A stretch of 64,000 nt of DNA from Pyrinomonadaceae bacterium (GTDB lineage Bacteria; Acidobacteriota; Blastocatellia; Pyrinomonadales; Pyrinomonadaceae). Where the stretch lies: the NCBI GenBank assembly GCA_028284415.1, contig JANQRU010000004.1, positions 868,001 to 932,000 of the forward strand, read 5' to 3'. The notes under the pieces are model-generated. The model worked only from the letters and a program-made list of their open reading frames with translations. It did not search any database and was not told where the DNA came from. Position 1 is the stretch's first letter. Each line of letters opens with the position of its first letter. Below, one piece after another: positions 52,570 through 61,530 of this stretch. The position numbers were made by a program, and so were the translations under genes.

Positions 52570-53973
52570 TTAGCGAGTTGTTAGATCATATTCGCGCAGG
52601 CGTCGGTAAAGTGTTGAAGGTGAAATTCCTAACAGTTCGGCAGTTTTACCGCGATGCCAGCCTGTTTTTTCTAAAGCACTGATGATTTGTTGTTTTTCGA
52701 CATCTTTTAAGTTTGTTGGATTAGATGCTACAGGTGCATTCTGGAAATTATTTGCAGTGTTTTCCTGTGGAGCGTTATAGCTTACTGAAACGCTTGGTTC
52801 ATTTGTGTTGAAAACAACTTCGGGTGGCAATTCTTTATTTGTAATTTTTCCGTTATCAGCAAGTAAAATCGCACGCTCTAAGCAGTTACGAAGCTGGCGG
52901 ACATTTCCTCTCCAGCTGTAAGATTTCAGAGATTCGATCGCCTGTTCGGTTAGTTCAGGGGCATTGATTCCAGCAATTTTTTCCAGTAAATGTTGGGCGA
53001 GTGGTTCGATGTCTTCGCGTCTTTCGCGCAGGGGTGGAATGTGAATTTCAAAACTGTTAATACGATAAAGCAAATCTGAGCGAAAAACTCCTTCGGCGAT
53101 AGATTGTTGCGGATTACGGTTTGTAGCAGCAACCAGACGCACATCCACCTCAACTTTTTTCACACCACCGACGCGGAAAAATGTCCGTGTTTCCAAAGCA
53201 CGCAAAAGTTTTGACTGAAGTTGCGAAGGCATTTCCATAACTTCATCAAGAAAAAGAGTTCCTTTATCGGCGATCTCAAAAAGACCTAATTTGCGATTTT
53301 TCGCACCGGAGAATGCTCCTGCCTCGTGTCCAAAAAGTTCTGATTCGAGAAGCGAATCTTGCAGAGCAGCACAGTTCAGATCAATAAATGTAGAATCCGC
53401 ACGGTTACTTAAACGATGGATTGCTTGAGCAATTAGTTCTTTACCCGTTCCCGATTCACCCGTAACTAAAACTGATGTGTCAGAAGGAGCAACTCTCTGC
53501 ACAAGTCGCAAAACTTCTTTCATCTGTGGTGATTCGGCAATTATTTCAGGGATGTTTTCGTGGCTTCGCTGAACGTGAGCTTTTAATCTTTGGTTATCTA
53601 TCTTTAATTGTTGTTTTTCGGCGGCTTGTGTGACGAGTGCGGCTAATTCGGTAATGCGGTAAGGTTTTGTCAGATAGTCATACGCACCAAGTTTCATTGC
53701 TTCGATGGCGGTTTCGACAGTTGCCTGACCTGTCAGCATTATGACCTCGGGCGGATTCTGAAGCTTTTCCCGCAAACGTCGTAGCAACCCCATTCCGTCG
53801 AGTCTAGGCATATCAATATCGCTCAAAAGCACATCAAAATCTTTTTCTTCAAGCAAAGTCCAAGCTTCTTCGCCGTTTGTGGCAACCTCAACTTCATGTC
53901 CCTGACGTGACATTTCTTTTTGCACGACAAGCCGTAAATTTTTTTCGTCATCAACAACTAATAGTTTTGCCAT
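52570..53973 (-). CDS. NtrC-family sigma-54-dependent response regulator
   Basis: 467 residues. The receiver domain (1-120) has acidic residues VVDDE and phospho-acceptor Asp52. The AAA+ domain (about 145-380) has Walker A GESGTGKE. The loop that normally reads GAFTGA is GAFSGA here (FGHEAGAFSGAKNRK), and Walker B is GTLFLDEVMEM. A Fis-type helix-turn-helix (KTAELLGISPSTLYRRL) ends the protein. It activates sigma-54 promoters when phosphorylated, most likely by the histidine kinase encoded 42 bases upstream. Confidence 0.94.
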   Translation of the reverse strand: MAKLLVVDDEKNLRLVVQKEMSRQGHEVEVATNGEEAWTLLEEKDFDVLLSDIDMPRLDGMGLLRRLREKLQNPPEVIMLTGQATVETAIEAMKLGAYDYLTKPYRITELAALVTQAAEKQQLKIDNQRLKAHVQRSHENIPEIIAESPQMKEVLRLVQRVAPSDTSVLVTGESGTGKELIAQAIHRLSNRADSTFIDLNCAALQDSLLESELFGHEAGAFSGAKNRKLGLFEIADKGTLFLDEVMEMPSQLQSKLLRALETRTFFRVGGVKKVEVDVRLVAATNRNPQQSIAEGVFRSDLLYRINSFEIHIPPLRERREDIEPLAQHLLEKIAGINAPELTEQAIESLKSYSWRGNVRQLRNCLERAILLADNGKITNKELPPEVVFNTNEPSVSVSYNAPQENTANNFQNAPVASNPTNLKDVEKQQIISALEKTGWHRGKTAELLGISPSTLYRRLREYDLTTR

Positions 53974-54015
53974 AATTTTTAGAGTCCTGAGTCTTGAGTC
54001 AAATAAATTTATGAA

Positions 54016-55659
54016 CTAAGACTTTCTGGGTAAGTAAATCGTAAAGGTTGTGCCTTTGCCGATGTTTGAGCGAACATTTAGACGTCCGCCGTGGTCTGTG
54101 ATTATGCCGTAGCAGACGGCTAAACCAAGTCCTGTGCCTTTGCCGACTTCTTTAGTCGTAAAGAAAGGTTCGAAGATTTTTGAAACGTCTTCGGATTTGA
54201 TACCGATGCCTGTATCTCGAACTTCGAGAACGATGCGTCTTCTTTCTGCGAAAGCTTTGAAGGTAAGTTTTCCGCCATCGGGCATCGCATCAATTGCATT
54301 TGTAGCAAGTGCGATAATCGCTTGCTGGATCAAGCCTTCATCTGCTTTAACAAGAGGCATATCCTCGTCGATCTCCAGATTAAATTCGATGTTATCGCCT
54401 CTTTTTTGGTGTTTGAGAAGATTGGCGGAAGATTTGATAACCTCGCCTAAATCTATTTCGTGCCGATTTCCTGTCCGAACGCGACTAAAATCTAAAAGTC
54501 CCGTTGTAATTGTTTTACAACGGAAAGCTTCGCTTCTGATTAAACCAAGATATTCACTTAGATCTTCTACATCATCGGATTTTCCAAAAGCTCCTTCTTC
54601 AACTCTTGATTCGAGAGCTTCTGCACAGGCGGAAATTGTTGCCAGCGGGTTATTTATTTCGTGAACTACACCTGCCGCAAGTCTTCCTACTGCCGCGAGC
54701 TTTTCTGCACGTCCGACAGCGTGAATTGCTTCGACCCTTACGGTCACATCCTCGCCAACGGTGATAACGTGTGTTACTTCACCTTTTTCATTGTGCATTG
54801 GAATTTTGCTGACAAGCCAGTGTTTTGTGTGACCTTCATCATCGGTTGTTTTTTGTTCGATGCGTTCGATTTTTCCTGTTTTAAAAGCTCTTTCGAATTC
54901 GTCGCTTAATTTGCCTTTTGGATATTTTGATAAAACTTCAAAAACATTTCGTCCGATGACAGCATCTCTGGGCATTCCTTGGATTCCGATTTCACGGTGT
55001 CTGTTCCAGACGACGATGTTGTAATCCCTGTCAATCACATACAAAGAAACGGGAAGAGTGTCCAAAACCGCTTCGGTAAATTTTCTGTGTTCTTCTTTGG
55101 CTTGGTTGATGGAGTTATTGAGAGTTGATTCGTAATGAGAGGTTAGATTTATACTCATCGCGGTCATTTGTGTTGCCGCGTCAATAAGTCTTTCAAGATT
55201 AGGCGTGCAATCCTCTTTTTCTTTGAAAGCAACGATTATCGCACCTTTTACTTCACCTTCAATGTGAATTGGCGAGATGTACTCGATCTTATGTTTTTTT
55301 TCTTGAAAGAAAAACTGCTTTCGATTGGTCGTTTCAAAAGATACTTGCGGAGGAAGAAGTTCCACCCATCTTTTGAACTTTTGCCTTTCAAAATTATCAG
55401 AACCTTTTTCGCCATCTTCGTCAAAAACACTACAAACTAAACCGATGTGTTCGAGTTCAACCGCAACCGCACACAAATCAGCCCCCACGCCAATCTGAAT
55501 TGCTTCAGCAACGCGAGATGCAACTTTTTTAGGATGGACAGCAAAAAGCAGACTTCTACCTAAATCGGTTATAAATTTTAACTCTGAAGAAGAATCTGCT
55601 ACCTTCCCCTTCGGGAAAAAAACTTCGACTCCCTTATTATTTTCGTTTGGGGATAACAT
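54016..55659 (-). CDS. Sensor histidine kinase (GAF-like, PAS, HisKA, HATPase)
   Basis: 547 residues from the ATG at 55659. A TTG at 55749 is preceded by AGGAG but very closely, and would add 30 residues. An N-terminal GAF-like domain (about 20-180), a PAS domain (about 195-310: ALYVIDRDYNIVVWNRHRE-like) and a HisKA H-box VVHEINNPLATISACAEAL follow. The HATPase N box is ALATNAIDAMPDGG and the G boxes are DTGIGIKSEDVSKIFEPFFT and GKGTGLGLAV. No membrane segments are seen, so it senses a cytoplasmic signal. It is cognate by position to the NtrC-type regulator. Confidence 0.9.
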   Translation of the reverse strand: MLSPNENNKGVEVFFPKGKVADSSSELKFITDLGRSLLFAVHPKKVASRVAEAIQIGVGADLCAVAVELEHIGLVCSVFDEDGEKGSDNFERQKFKRWVELLPPQVSFETTNRKQFFFQEKKHKIEYISPIHIEGEVKGAIIVAFKEKEDCTPNLERLIDAATQMTAMSINLTSHYESTLNNSINQAKEEHRKFTEAVLDTLPVSLYVIDRDYNIVVWNRHREIGIQGMPRDAVIGRNVFEVLSKYPKGKLSDEFERAFKTGKIERIEQKTTDDEGHTKHWLVSKIPMHNEKGEVTHVITVGEDVTVRVEAIHAVGRAEKLAAVGRLAAGVVHEINNPLATISACAEALESRVEEGAFGKSDDVEDLSEYLGLIRSEAFRCKTITTGLLDFSRVRTGNRHEIDLGEVIKSSANLLKHQKRGDNIEFNLEIDEDMPLVKADEGLIQQAIIALATNAIDAMPDGGKLTFKAFAERRRIVLEVRDTGIGIKSEDVSKIFEPFFTTKEVGKGTGLGLAVCYGIITDHGGRLNVRSNIGKGTTFTIYLPRKS

Positions 55660-55864
55660 TTTTCTAAAATAAGTTATGACAAACTTTTGGAAGAATCTGT
55701 CATCTGAAATGAGGTGGGAATGGGCAATTCTTTGAGGTAAGAAATGCAAAAACTCCTATTTATAAATTAAAACAATTTTTAACATTTTGTCAACGGTTTA
55801 AACTGTTTTTCAGGCTTATATTTGACAGGGAAGCCAAACTAATAAAAAATCAGTCGAATTCAAT

Positions 55865-56563
55865 ATGAAAAACCCTCTGCAAAAACTCAAAAAAAACTTC
55901 ATCTTCCCAATGATTTTTTTGTTGGTTTTTCTATCATTTTTTAATCAAATAAAAGCTCAGGAGATAGTTGATAAAACTGTTGCAACGGTCAGCGATGGCG
56001 TCAGAACGGAATTAATAACCTATTCAGATTTGCTTTGGCAATTAGCTTTAGTTCCCGAAGTTCAGCTTGCTCCTCCAAGTTCCGATGATTTAAACAGAGC
56101 TTTACAAGTCATTATAAGACAGAGGCTTATCGCTCTAGAGGCAGAAAGACTTCCAAGAGCAGAACCAAAAGAAGAGGAAGTTAATAAAGAGATTCGGCGT
56201 GTGTTAAATCTTTTTTCATCAACCTCAGAATTTGTCAGACGTTTGAATATAGTTGGGTTTAAATCTATTCGGGATGAGAATTTTCAGAGAATTATGCGAC
56301 AGCGCGTGGCAACTGAAAAATATATAGAGTTTCGTTTTCGCTCTTTTGTAGTAATAACCCCAGAAGACGAAAAAAATTACTATCAAAATGTTTTCACTCC
56401 GGACTTTCGCCGCCGCAATCCGGGACTTTTGCTTCCGCCATTTGATGAAGTTCGCTCGCAAATAAATACAATCCTGACCGAACAAAAAGTAGAAAGCGAA
56501 CTTGAATCATTTCTGGATAATGCCCAATCAAGAGCTGAAATTGTTACCTTAAGTGAGGTTTAG
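55865..56563 (+). CDS. SurA N-terminal-like periplasmic chaperone domain protein
   Basis: 232 residues with a signal peptide (IFLLVFLSFFNQIKAQ). The mature helical domain begins EIVDKTVATVSDGVRTELITYSD, like the N-terminal chaperone region of SurA, and ends with a C-terminal helix. No parvulin domain (no HEXXH-like GDLG block) is present, so peptidyl-prolyl isomerase activity is not expected. It may guide outer-membrane proteins. It overlaps the convergent ppk2 gene by four bases. Confidence 0.75.
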   Translation: MKNPLQKLKKNFIFPMIFLLVFLSFFNQIKAQEIVDKTVATVSDGVRTELITYSDLLWQLALVPEVQLAPPSSDDLNRALQVIIRQRLIALEAERLPRAEPKEEEVNKEIRRVLNLFSSTSEFVRRLNIVGFKSIRDENFQRIMRQRVATEKYIEFRFRSFVVITPEDEKNYYQNVFTPDFRRRNPGLLLPPFDEVRSQINTILTEQKVESELESFLDNAQSRAEIVTLSEV

Positions 56564-57429
56564 CCGCCATTTTGCAAAATCTCTTTTGCGTCTTTTAATC
56601 TTTCCATATGGTCGTCATCTACCTGCGGATATTGCAGATCAAGCGATTCCAGTTTTTGTGCAATGACTTCAGAAATTGCCATTCGTGCGAACCATTTGTG
56701 GTCAGCAGGAATTACATACCAAGGTGAATTTGCGGAAGAGGTATTTTGGAGAGCGTCGGTATAAACATTCTGATAATCATTCCAGTAACCTCTTTCTTTT
56801 AAGTCAGCAGTTGAAAATTTCCAGTTCTTTTCAGGAGTATGAATACGAGCTAAAAAACGTCTTTTTTGTTCATCTTTGGAGAGGTTTAAGAAAAATTTAA
56901 CTACCCGTGTTCCATTTTCAAAGAGATATTTTTCAAAATTACGAATTTGTTCAAAACGCTGTTCCCAGATATTTGGATCATGCTTGATTTCTCTGGGTAA
57001 TTGACTAGATGCCAAAATTGCAGGATGAACTCGAACAACTAAAACATCCTCGTAATACGAACGATTGAAAATTCCGATTCGTCCTTTTTCGGGAAGAGCT
57101 TTCATACAACGCCACAAATATCCGTGATCTCTTTCTTCTGCTGAGGGTTTTTTGAATGAAAAAACTTGTGTCCCTTGCGGGTTTAGACCGCTCATGACGT
57201 GACGAATCGCACCGTCTTTACCGGCGGCATCCATCGCCTGAAAGATTATGAGAAGAGCGTAGCGATTGTGTGCATAAAGGACTTTTTGTAATTTCCTGAG
57301 GCGTTTGATGTTCTTCTTTAAATCTTTAACAGCGAAGGTTTTCTCTGTATAATCTGCTGTAAAATCTGTCTGATGGTTTTTTAGATTAAGCTTTTTGCCT
57401 TCCGGTACACGGAATTTTTCAATATTCAT
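56560..57429 (-). CDS. ppk2: Polyphosphate kinase 2 family protein
   Basis: 289 residues from the ATG at 57429, which has GGAG seven bases upstream. The frame extends to 57579 but the added part is not PPK2-like. Walker A is QAMDAAGKDGAIR; further family marks are GIFNRSYYEDVLVVRVHP with the lid Arg and VKFFLNLSKDEQKRRF. PPK2 enzymes use polyphosphate to phosphorylate nucleotides (NDP or NMP, or the reverse). The class cannot be fixed from sequence alone. Confidence 0.93.
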   Translation of the reverse strand: MNIEKFRVPEGKKLNLKNHQTDFTADYTEKTFAVKDLKKNIKRLRKLQKVLYAHNRYALLIIFQAMDAAGKDGAIRHVMSGLNPQGTQVFSFKKPSAEERDHGYLWRCMKALPEKGRIGIFNRSYYEDVLVVRVHPAILASSQLPREIKHDPNIWEQRFEQIRNFEKYLFENGTRVVKFFLNLSKDEQKRRFLARIHTPEKNWKFSTADLKERGYWNDYQNVYTDALQNTSSANSPWYVIPADHKWFARMAISEVIAQKLESLDLQYPQVDDDHMERLKDAKEILQNGG

Positions 57430-57469
57430 AAAATCTCCAGAAAAATTTTTACCAATAAGATTAACATAA

Positions 57470-58708
57470 ATGAACGTAGATAAATCAAGAATAAAAGAGG
57501 CTTTATTAGGCAAGAACAGAAAATTAATTATCTTTTTTGCTGTTTTTGCTTTAACCGTTAATTGCTTAACGCTCACCATTTATCCCCAGACTAAACTAGT
57601 TCCACACAAAATTAATCTGAAAAATGGGAAATCGTTTAATCTAAGAATGCCTGCGAATTACGAGATAATTCCGGCGGCAGAAGGTTTGAAACGTGTGCGT
57701 TTTTTTGCAAAAGCTCCTGATGGAAGAATTTTTGTAACGGATATGTTTAATCTGACCGACAACACTAAAGGAAAAGTTTATACTCTTGATGATTTTGATG
57801 AAGAAACGGGAAAATTTGGAAAGGTTTTAACTTATATGTCACAACTTAAAAACCCCAATAGCATTGCATTTTACACAGACGAAAACGGGCAGGATTGGTT
57901 TTATCTGGCAGAAACACACCAACTCACACGCCGAAAATTTATAAAAGGAGAAGAAAAACCGACTGACAAAGAACCGAAAGTTTTGGCTACATTTCCGGAT
58001 TATGGTTTGAGCTATAAATACGGCGGCTGGCATCTGACGAGAACAGTTCTTGTTGGCGGAAATGGGAAAATTTATGTTTCGGTCGGTTCGAGTTGTAATG
58101 CTTGCAGAGAGAAACGCAGCGAGCCTTTTCGGGCAACGATCTTAGAAATGAATCCAGATGGTTCAGGGCAAAGAATTTATGCAAGGGGATTAAGAAACGC
58201 GGTCGGAATGCTTTGGTTGGGTAGATATTTGTTTGTGACGAATCATGGTTCGGATCATCTCGGTAAAAATAAACCTGATGATACATTTTATGCTGTTCGG
58301 CGTGGGAGAGATTATGGATGGGCAAGATGTTATCAATATCGGGGACGAATTTATAAAGACCGTTTTATAAAAGATCGCCGAAGTTGTCGCGGCGTGCCTC
58401 GGTCATATTCTTGGTTCAAAGCTCATTCTTCGGCGATGGGGTTTGATTATTTTGGCGAAGAAACTAACGATACATACATCAAAAATTCATTTTTAATTGC
58501 ACTTCACGGCTCGACGGATAAAACGGTCGGACGTGGTTATAAAGTCGTGATAGTTAGAAAAGGGCAAAGACACAAAGATTTTATAACAGGATTTTTGCAG
58601 GGCAGAAATGTTTACGGTCGCCCTCTAGACATTTTCAAAATGACACCTGATTCATTTCTCCTGAGTGATGACCACGGAGGCGTTGTTTATTACGTAAGGA
58701 AAAAATAA
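57470..58708 (+). CDS. Secreted glucose/sorbosone dehydrogenase-like protein (paralogue 1)
   Basis: 412 residues with a hydrophobic export signal (about 17-38). The mature part is a six-bladed beta-propeller of the GSDH/L-sorbosone dehydrogenase type: LKRVRFFAKAPDGRIFVTDM, LKNPNSIAFYTD and FYLAETHQLTRRKF, with the family Arg/His in the YARGLRNAVGM region and DHLGKNKPDDTFY. Cys pairs in GSSCNACREK may form a disulfide. PQQ-dependent oxidation of a sugar or aldehyde is expected. It is followed 140 bases later by a close paralogue. No pqq genes are nearby. Confidence 0.85.
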   Translation: MNVDKSRIKEALLGKNRKLIIFFAVFALTVNCLTLTIYPQTKLVPHKINLKNGKSFNLRMPANYEIIPAAEGLKRVRFFAKAPDGRIFVTDMFNLTDNTKGKVYTLDDFDEETGKFGKVLTYMSQLKNPNSIAFYTDENGQDWFYLAETHQLTRRKFIKGEEKPTDKEPKVLATFPDYGLSYKYGGWHLTRTVLVGGNGKIYVSVGSSCNACREKRSEPFRATILEMNPDGSGQRIYARGLRNAVGMLWLGRYLFVTNHGSDHLGKNKPDDTFYAVRRGRDYGWARCYQYRGRIYKDRFIKDRRSCRGVPRSYSWFKAHSSAMGFDYFGEETNDTYIKNSFLIALHGSTDKTVGRGYKVVIVRKGQRHKDFITGFLQGRNVYGRPLDIFKMTPDSFLLSDDHGGVVYYVRKK

Positions 58709-58848
58709 TTTGAGAGGTTATTAAACAGGCTTAGAAAGTAGATTTTATAAATAGAAATCCCCCCAAATCTACACAATCTGTGAAATTTTTGTGCTATTTA
58801 ATGTTTAATTCTCTTCAAGAAACAAAAAATTGAATAAAAAAACTTGTA

Positions 58849-60036
58849 ATGAAAACCTCTTTAGCTTTAATTCTGATCTCAGTTTTTCTCCAAATCTCAG
58901 TTTTTGGAGAAATCAAACTTGTTCCTCAAAAAATCGAACTGACAAACGGCAAAGTGTTTACATTAAATTTGCCCGAAGAATATGAAATCATCCCTGCGTT
59001 TGAAAATTTACGTCGCATAAGATTTTTAGCAAAAGCACCAGACGGCAGAATTTTTGTAACAGATATGCAGGATATGAGTGATAACAAACGCGGTAAAGTG
59101 TATATTCTAGAAGATTTTGATAAAAAAACGGGAAAATTCGGAAAGGTTATAACCTTTTTAGACAGATTGCGAAACCCAAACAGTATTGCCTTTTACACAG
59201 ATCTGTTTGGAAGACACTGGTTTTATGTTGCAGAAACTCATCAATTAACCCGCTATCGCTACAAAAAAAATACCAACATCCCAATTACTAATCCTCAACT
59301 CGTCGCACGTTTTCCAGCTTATGGACGCAGTTATAAATATGGCAGTTGGCACTTAACTCGCACAATTGCTTTTTCACCAGACCGCAAACTTTACGTTTCA
59401 ATTGGTTCAAGTTGTAATTCCTGCATTGAAAAAGAAAGAATGCGGGCGACCGTCTTAGAAATGAAACCTGATGGGAGCAATTTGCGTTATTTTGTAAAAG
59501 GTTTGCGAAACGCGGTTGGATTAAAATGGGTCAATAACGGGCTTTATGCAACAAATATGGGAGTTGACCATTTGGGCAAAGATGAACCTGATGACACATT
59601 TTATAAATTAGAAGAAAATGCAGATTACGGTTGGTCATTTTGCTACCAAATTAACGGAAAAATAACGCATGACCCGAAGTACGAATTACCCGATCTGCCA
59701 CCGCCAAATTGTAGCGTCGTTCCAAAATCTTTTGCATATTTTCCGGCTCATAGTGCAGCGATTGGATTTGATTATTTCGATGAGAAAGCTTCGGAAGAGT
59801 ATTTGAAAGATTCTTTTTTGGTTGCTTTGCACGGCTCGACAAACAGAAAAGACGGACGCGGCTATAAAGTAATTGCTCTACAGAAAGACGGAAAGCAAAA
59901 AGATTTTTTGACAGGTTTTCTTGAAGGGCAGAATGTTTACGGTCGCCCATGTGACATTATGAAATTGGATGATGACTCTTTTCTTTTAACTGACGATTAC
60001 AGCGGAGTCATATATTTGGTTAGAAAAAGACTCTGA
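58849..60036 (+). CDS. Secreted glucose/sorbosone dehydrogenase-like protein (paralogue 2)
   Basis: 395 residues with a signal peptide (LALILISVFLQISVFGE). Very similar to the preceding protein through its whole length: LRRIRFLAKAPDGRIFVTDM, LRNPNSIAFYTDLFGRHWFY, GSSCNSCIEKERM and VKGLRNAVGLKW. The two Cys of the CNSC pair are kept, the C-terminal YLVRKR is kept, and the blade insert differs (DPKYELPDLPPPNC). The pair must be a recent tandem duplication. The 140-base gap between them holds no gene. Confidence 0.85.
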   Translation: MKTSLALILISVFLQISVFGEIKLVPQKIELTNGKVFTLNLPEEYEIIPAFENLRRIRFLAKAPDGRIFVTDMQDMSDNKRGKVYILEDFDKKTGKFGKVITFLDRLRNPNSIAFYTDLFGRHWFYVAETHQLTRYRYKKNTNIPITNPQLVARFPAYGRSYKYGSWHLTRTIAFSPDRKLYVSIGSSCNSCIEKERMRATVLEMKPDGSNLRYFVKGLRNAVGLKWVNNGLYATNMGVDHLGKDEPDDTFYKLEENADYGWSFCYQINGKITHDPKYELPDLPPPNCSVVPKSFAYFPAHSAAIGFDYFDEKASEEYLKDSFLVALHGSTNRKDGRGYKVIALQKDGKQKDFLTGFLEGQNVYGRPCDIMKLDDDSFLLTDDYSGVIYLVRKRL

Positions 60037-60103
60037 GTGGGCATTTACAAACAATAAGTGGTAAATTAGGAATATAATTTAGTCTTTATCGGTTTATCTT
60101 TAT

Positions 60104-61249
60104 ATGAATATAGGAATTACGGTTTATCCGACCTATGGTGGAAGCGGAATTGTTGGTTCGGAAATAGGTAGGGAATTGGCGGATAACGGTCACAATGTTC
60201 ACTTTATTTCGTCAGCTCTGCCAACCCGTCTTACAGAACTTAATGAGCGTGTTCATTTTCACGAAGTTGAAATGATGAACTATCCGCTCTTTGAGCACCA
60301 ACCTTACGATCTGGCTCTAGCAACTAAAATGGCAACGGTCGTGCGTTCAGAGAATCTTGATTTGTTACATGTTCACTATGCGATTCCTCATTCTATTTCA
60401 GCAATCCTTGCAAGAGAATCAATAAAGCAAAAGCGTTATGTGCCGGTCATTACAACCTTGCACGGCACAGACATAACACTTGTCGGAGCTGATAGAAGTT
60501 ATCTTCCAATCACAAAATATGGTCTTCAACAATCTGACGGCGTTACAGCTGTCTCCAGATTCCTAAAGCAAGCGACCATCGAAACTTTTGATTTTGATGA
60601 GATAGAAGTGATTCCAAACTTTATCTGTCCAAATTATTATCAGAGAAACTTTGATCTACCGCTTAGAAAAGAGCTTGTTAATGACGGCGAAAAATTACTC
60701 GTTCACGTTTCAAATTTCCGCCCTGTAAAACGTCCGCAAGATTGCATCGAAGTAGCCGCAAAAGTTCGGGGGAAGGGGGGAAACGTAAGACTCGTAATGG
60801 TTGGTGACGGACCCGAACGTTCAGCTTGCGAATACAGGGCAGAACAGCTCGGCATCAAAGAATACACGGACTTTGTTGGTAAACGTGATAACATTGCTGA
60901 TTATTTAGCGGTTGCAGATATTTTCCTCCTTCCCTCGGAATCAGAATCCTTTGGATTAGCCGCACTCGAAGCACAAGCTTGCGAAGTTCCTGTAATTGCT
61001 TCAAGAATCGGTGGAATTCCCGAGGTCGTAACTGACAAGGAAACAGGTTTTTTGAGTGATGTTGAAGATACGGAAAAAATGAGTGAAGACACTTTGAGAC
61101 TGCTAAATGATGATGAAATGAGAAGGGCATTTGGAGAAAGAGCCAGAGAATTGGCAGTTTTGCGATATAGTGCAACGGAGATAATCCCGCAATATCTTAA
61201 GTTTTATGAAAAGATTTTAGGAGAAGCTAGATCAGCAAGTGCAACATAA
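60104..61249 (+). CDS. bshA: N-acetyl-alpha-D-glucosaminyl L-malate synthase BshA
   Basis: 381 residues, GT4 GT-B fold. The family start MNIGITVYPTYGGSGIVGSE and LHVHYAIPHSISAILARE are typical of BshA, and the C-terminal ESESFGLAALEAQACEVPV carries the EX7E pair. It joins UDP-GlcNAc and L-malate in the first step of bacillithiol synthesis. A small membrane protein gene overlaps its end. bshB and bshC are not in the window, though a PIG-L family gene of a different, secreted type lies 2 kb downstream. Confidence 0.92.
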   Translation: MNIGITVYPTYGGSGIVGSEIGRELADNGHNVHFISSALPTRLTELNERVHFHEVEMMNYPLFEHQPYDLALATKMATVVRSENLDLLHVHYAIPHSISAILARESIKQKRYVPVITTLHGTDITLVGADRSYLPITKYGLQQSDGVTAVSRFLKQATIETFDFDEIEVIPNFICPNYYQRNFDLPLRKELVNDGEKLLVHVSNFRPVKRPQDCIEVAAKVRGKGGNVRLVMVGDGPERSACEYRAEQLGIKEYTDFVGKRDNIADYLAVADIFLLPSESESFGLAALEAQACEVPVIASRIGGIPEVVTDKETGFLSDVEDTEKMSEDTLRLLNDDEMRRAFGERARELAVLRYSATEIIPQYLKFYEKILGEARSASAT

Positions 61250-61385
61250 AGAAGAGATCAAAAACGAAGAAGTAATCGAAGATAAACCGGATTCCTGGTG
61301 GAACAAAGTTTATCTTTCAGTGTTTATATACACAATTTTAATAATTTCTTTATTAGCAACTTTTTCTTGGTATTTTTCCAAATAG
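61239..61385 (+). CDS. Small membrane protein, overlapping the bshA 3' end
   Basis: 48 residues starting at a GTG that overlaps the last codons of bshA by 11 bases (GGAG is about 18 bases upstream, so translation may be coupled). An acidic/basic N-terminal stretch (HKEEIKNEEVIEDKPDSWW) is followed by one membrane helix (VYLSVFIYTILIISLLATFSWYF, about 25-47). It may be a small accessory to the symporter encoded downstream, but nothing proves that. Confidence 0.6.
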   Translation: MQHKEEIKNEEVIEDKPDSWWNKVYLSVFIYTILIISLLATFSWYFSK

Positions 61386-61456
61386 AACACAGATTAAACA
61401 GATTACGCGAATTCCCGCGGATTTTTTATAAATATCCATGAAACCTGTATTCTATT
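61381..61456. repeat. Dispersed inverted-repeat element (copy 2)
   Basis: AATAGAACACAG at the left end pairs imperfectly with CTGTATTCTATT at the right end. The centre contains ACGCGAATTCCCGCGGATTT. It resembles the element at 13853-13948 in its ...AGAAC(A/G)CAGATT... arm. Its left end overlaps the stop of the small membrane protein, so a transcription-ending role is possible. Confidence 0.55.
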
Positions 61457-61530
61457 CATCTTTAGCAATATTTTAGTTGGCAAATTGAAAACCGACTTCT
61501 AAATAACAAAACTTTCCCCAAAATAAATCT

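Noticed and set aside
57430-57579. Longer N terminus for ppk2 from an upstream start
   Set aside because: The extra 50 residues do not resemble PPK2, overlap the divergent gene, and a well-spaced GGAG precedes the ATG at 57429.
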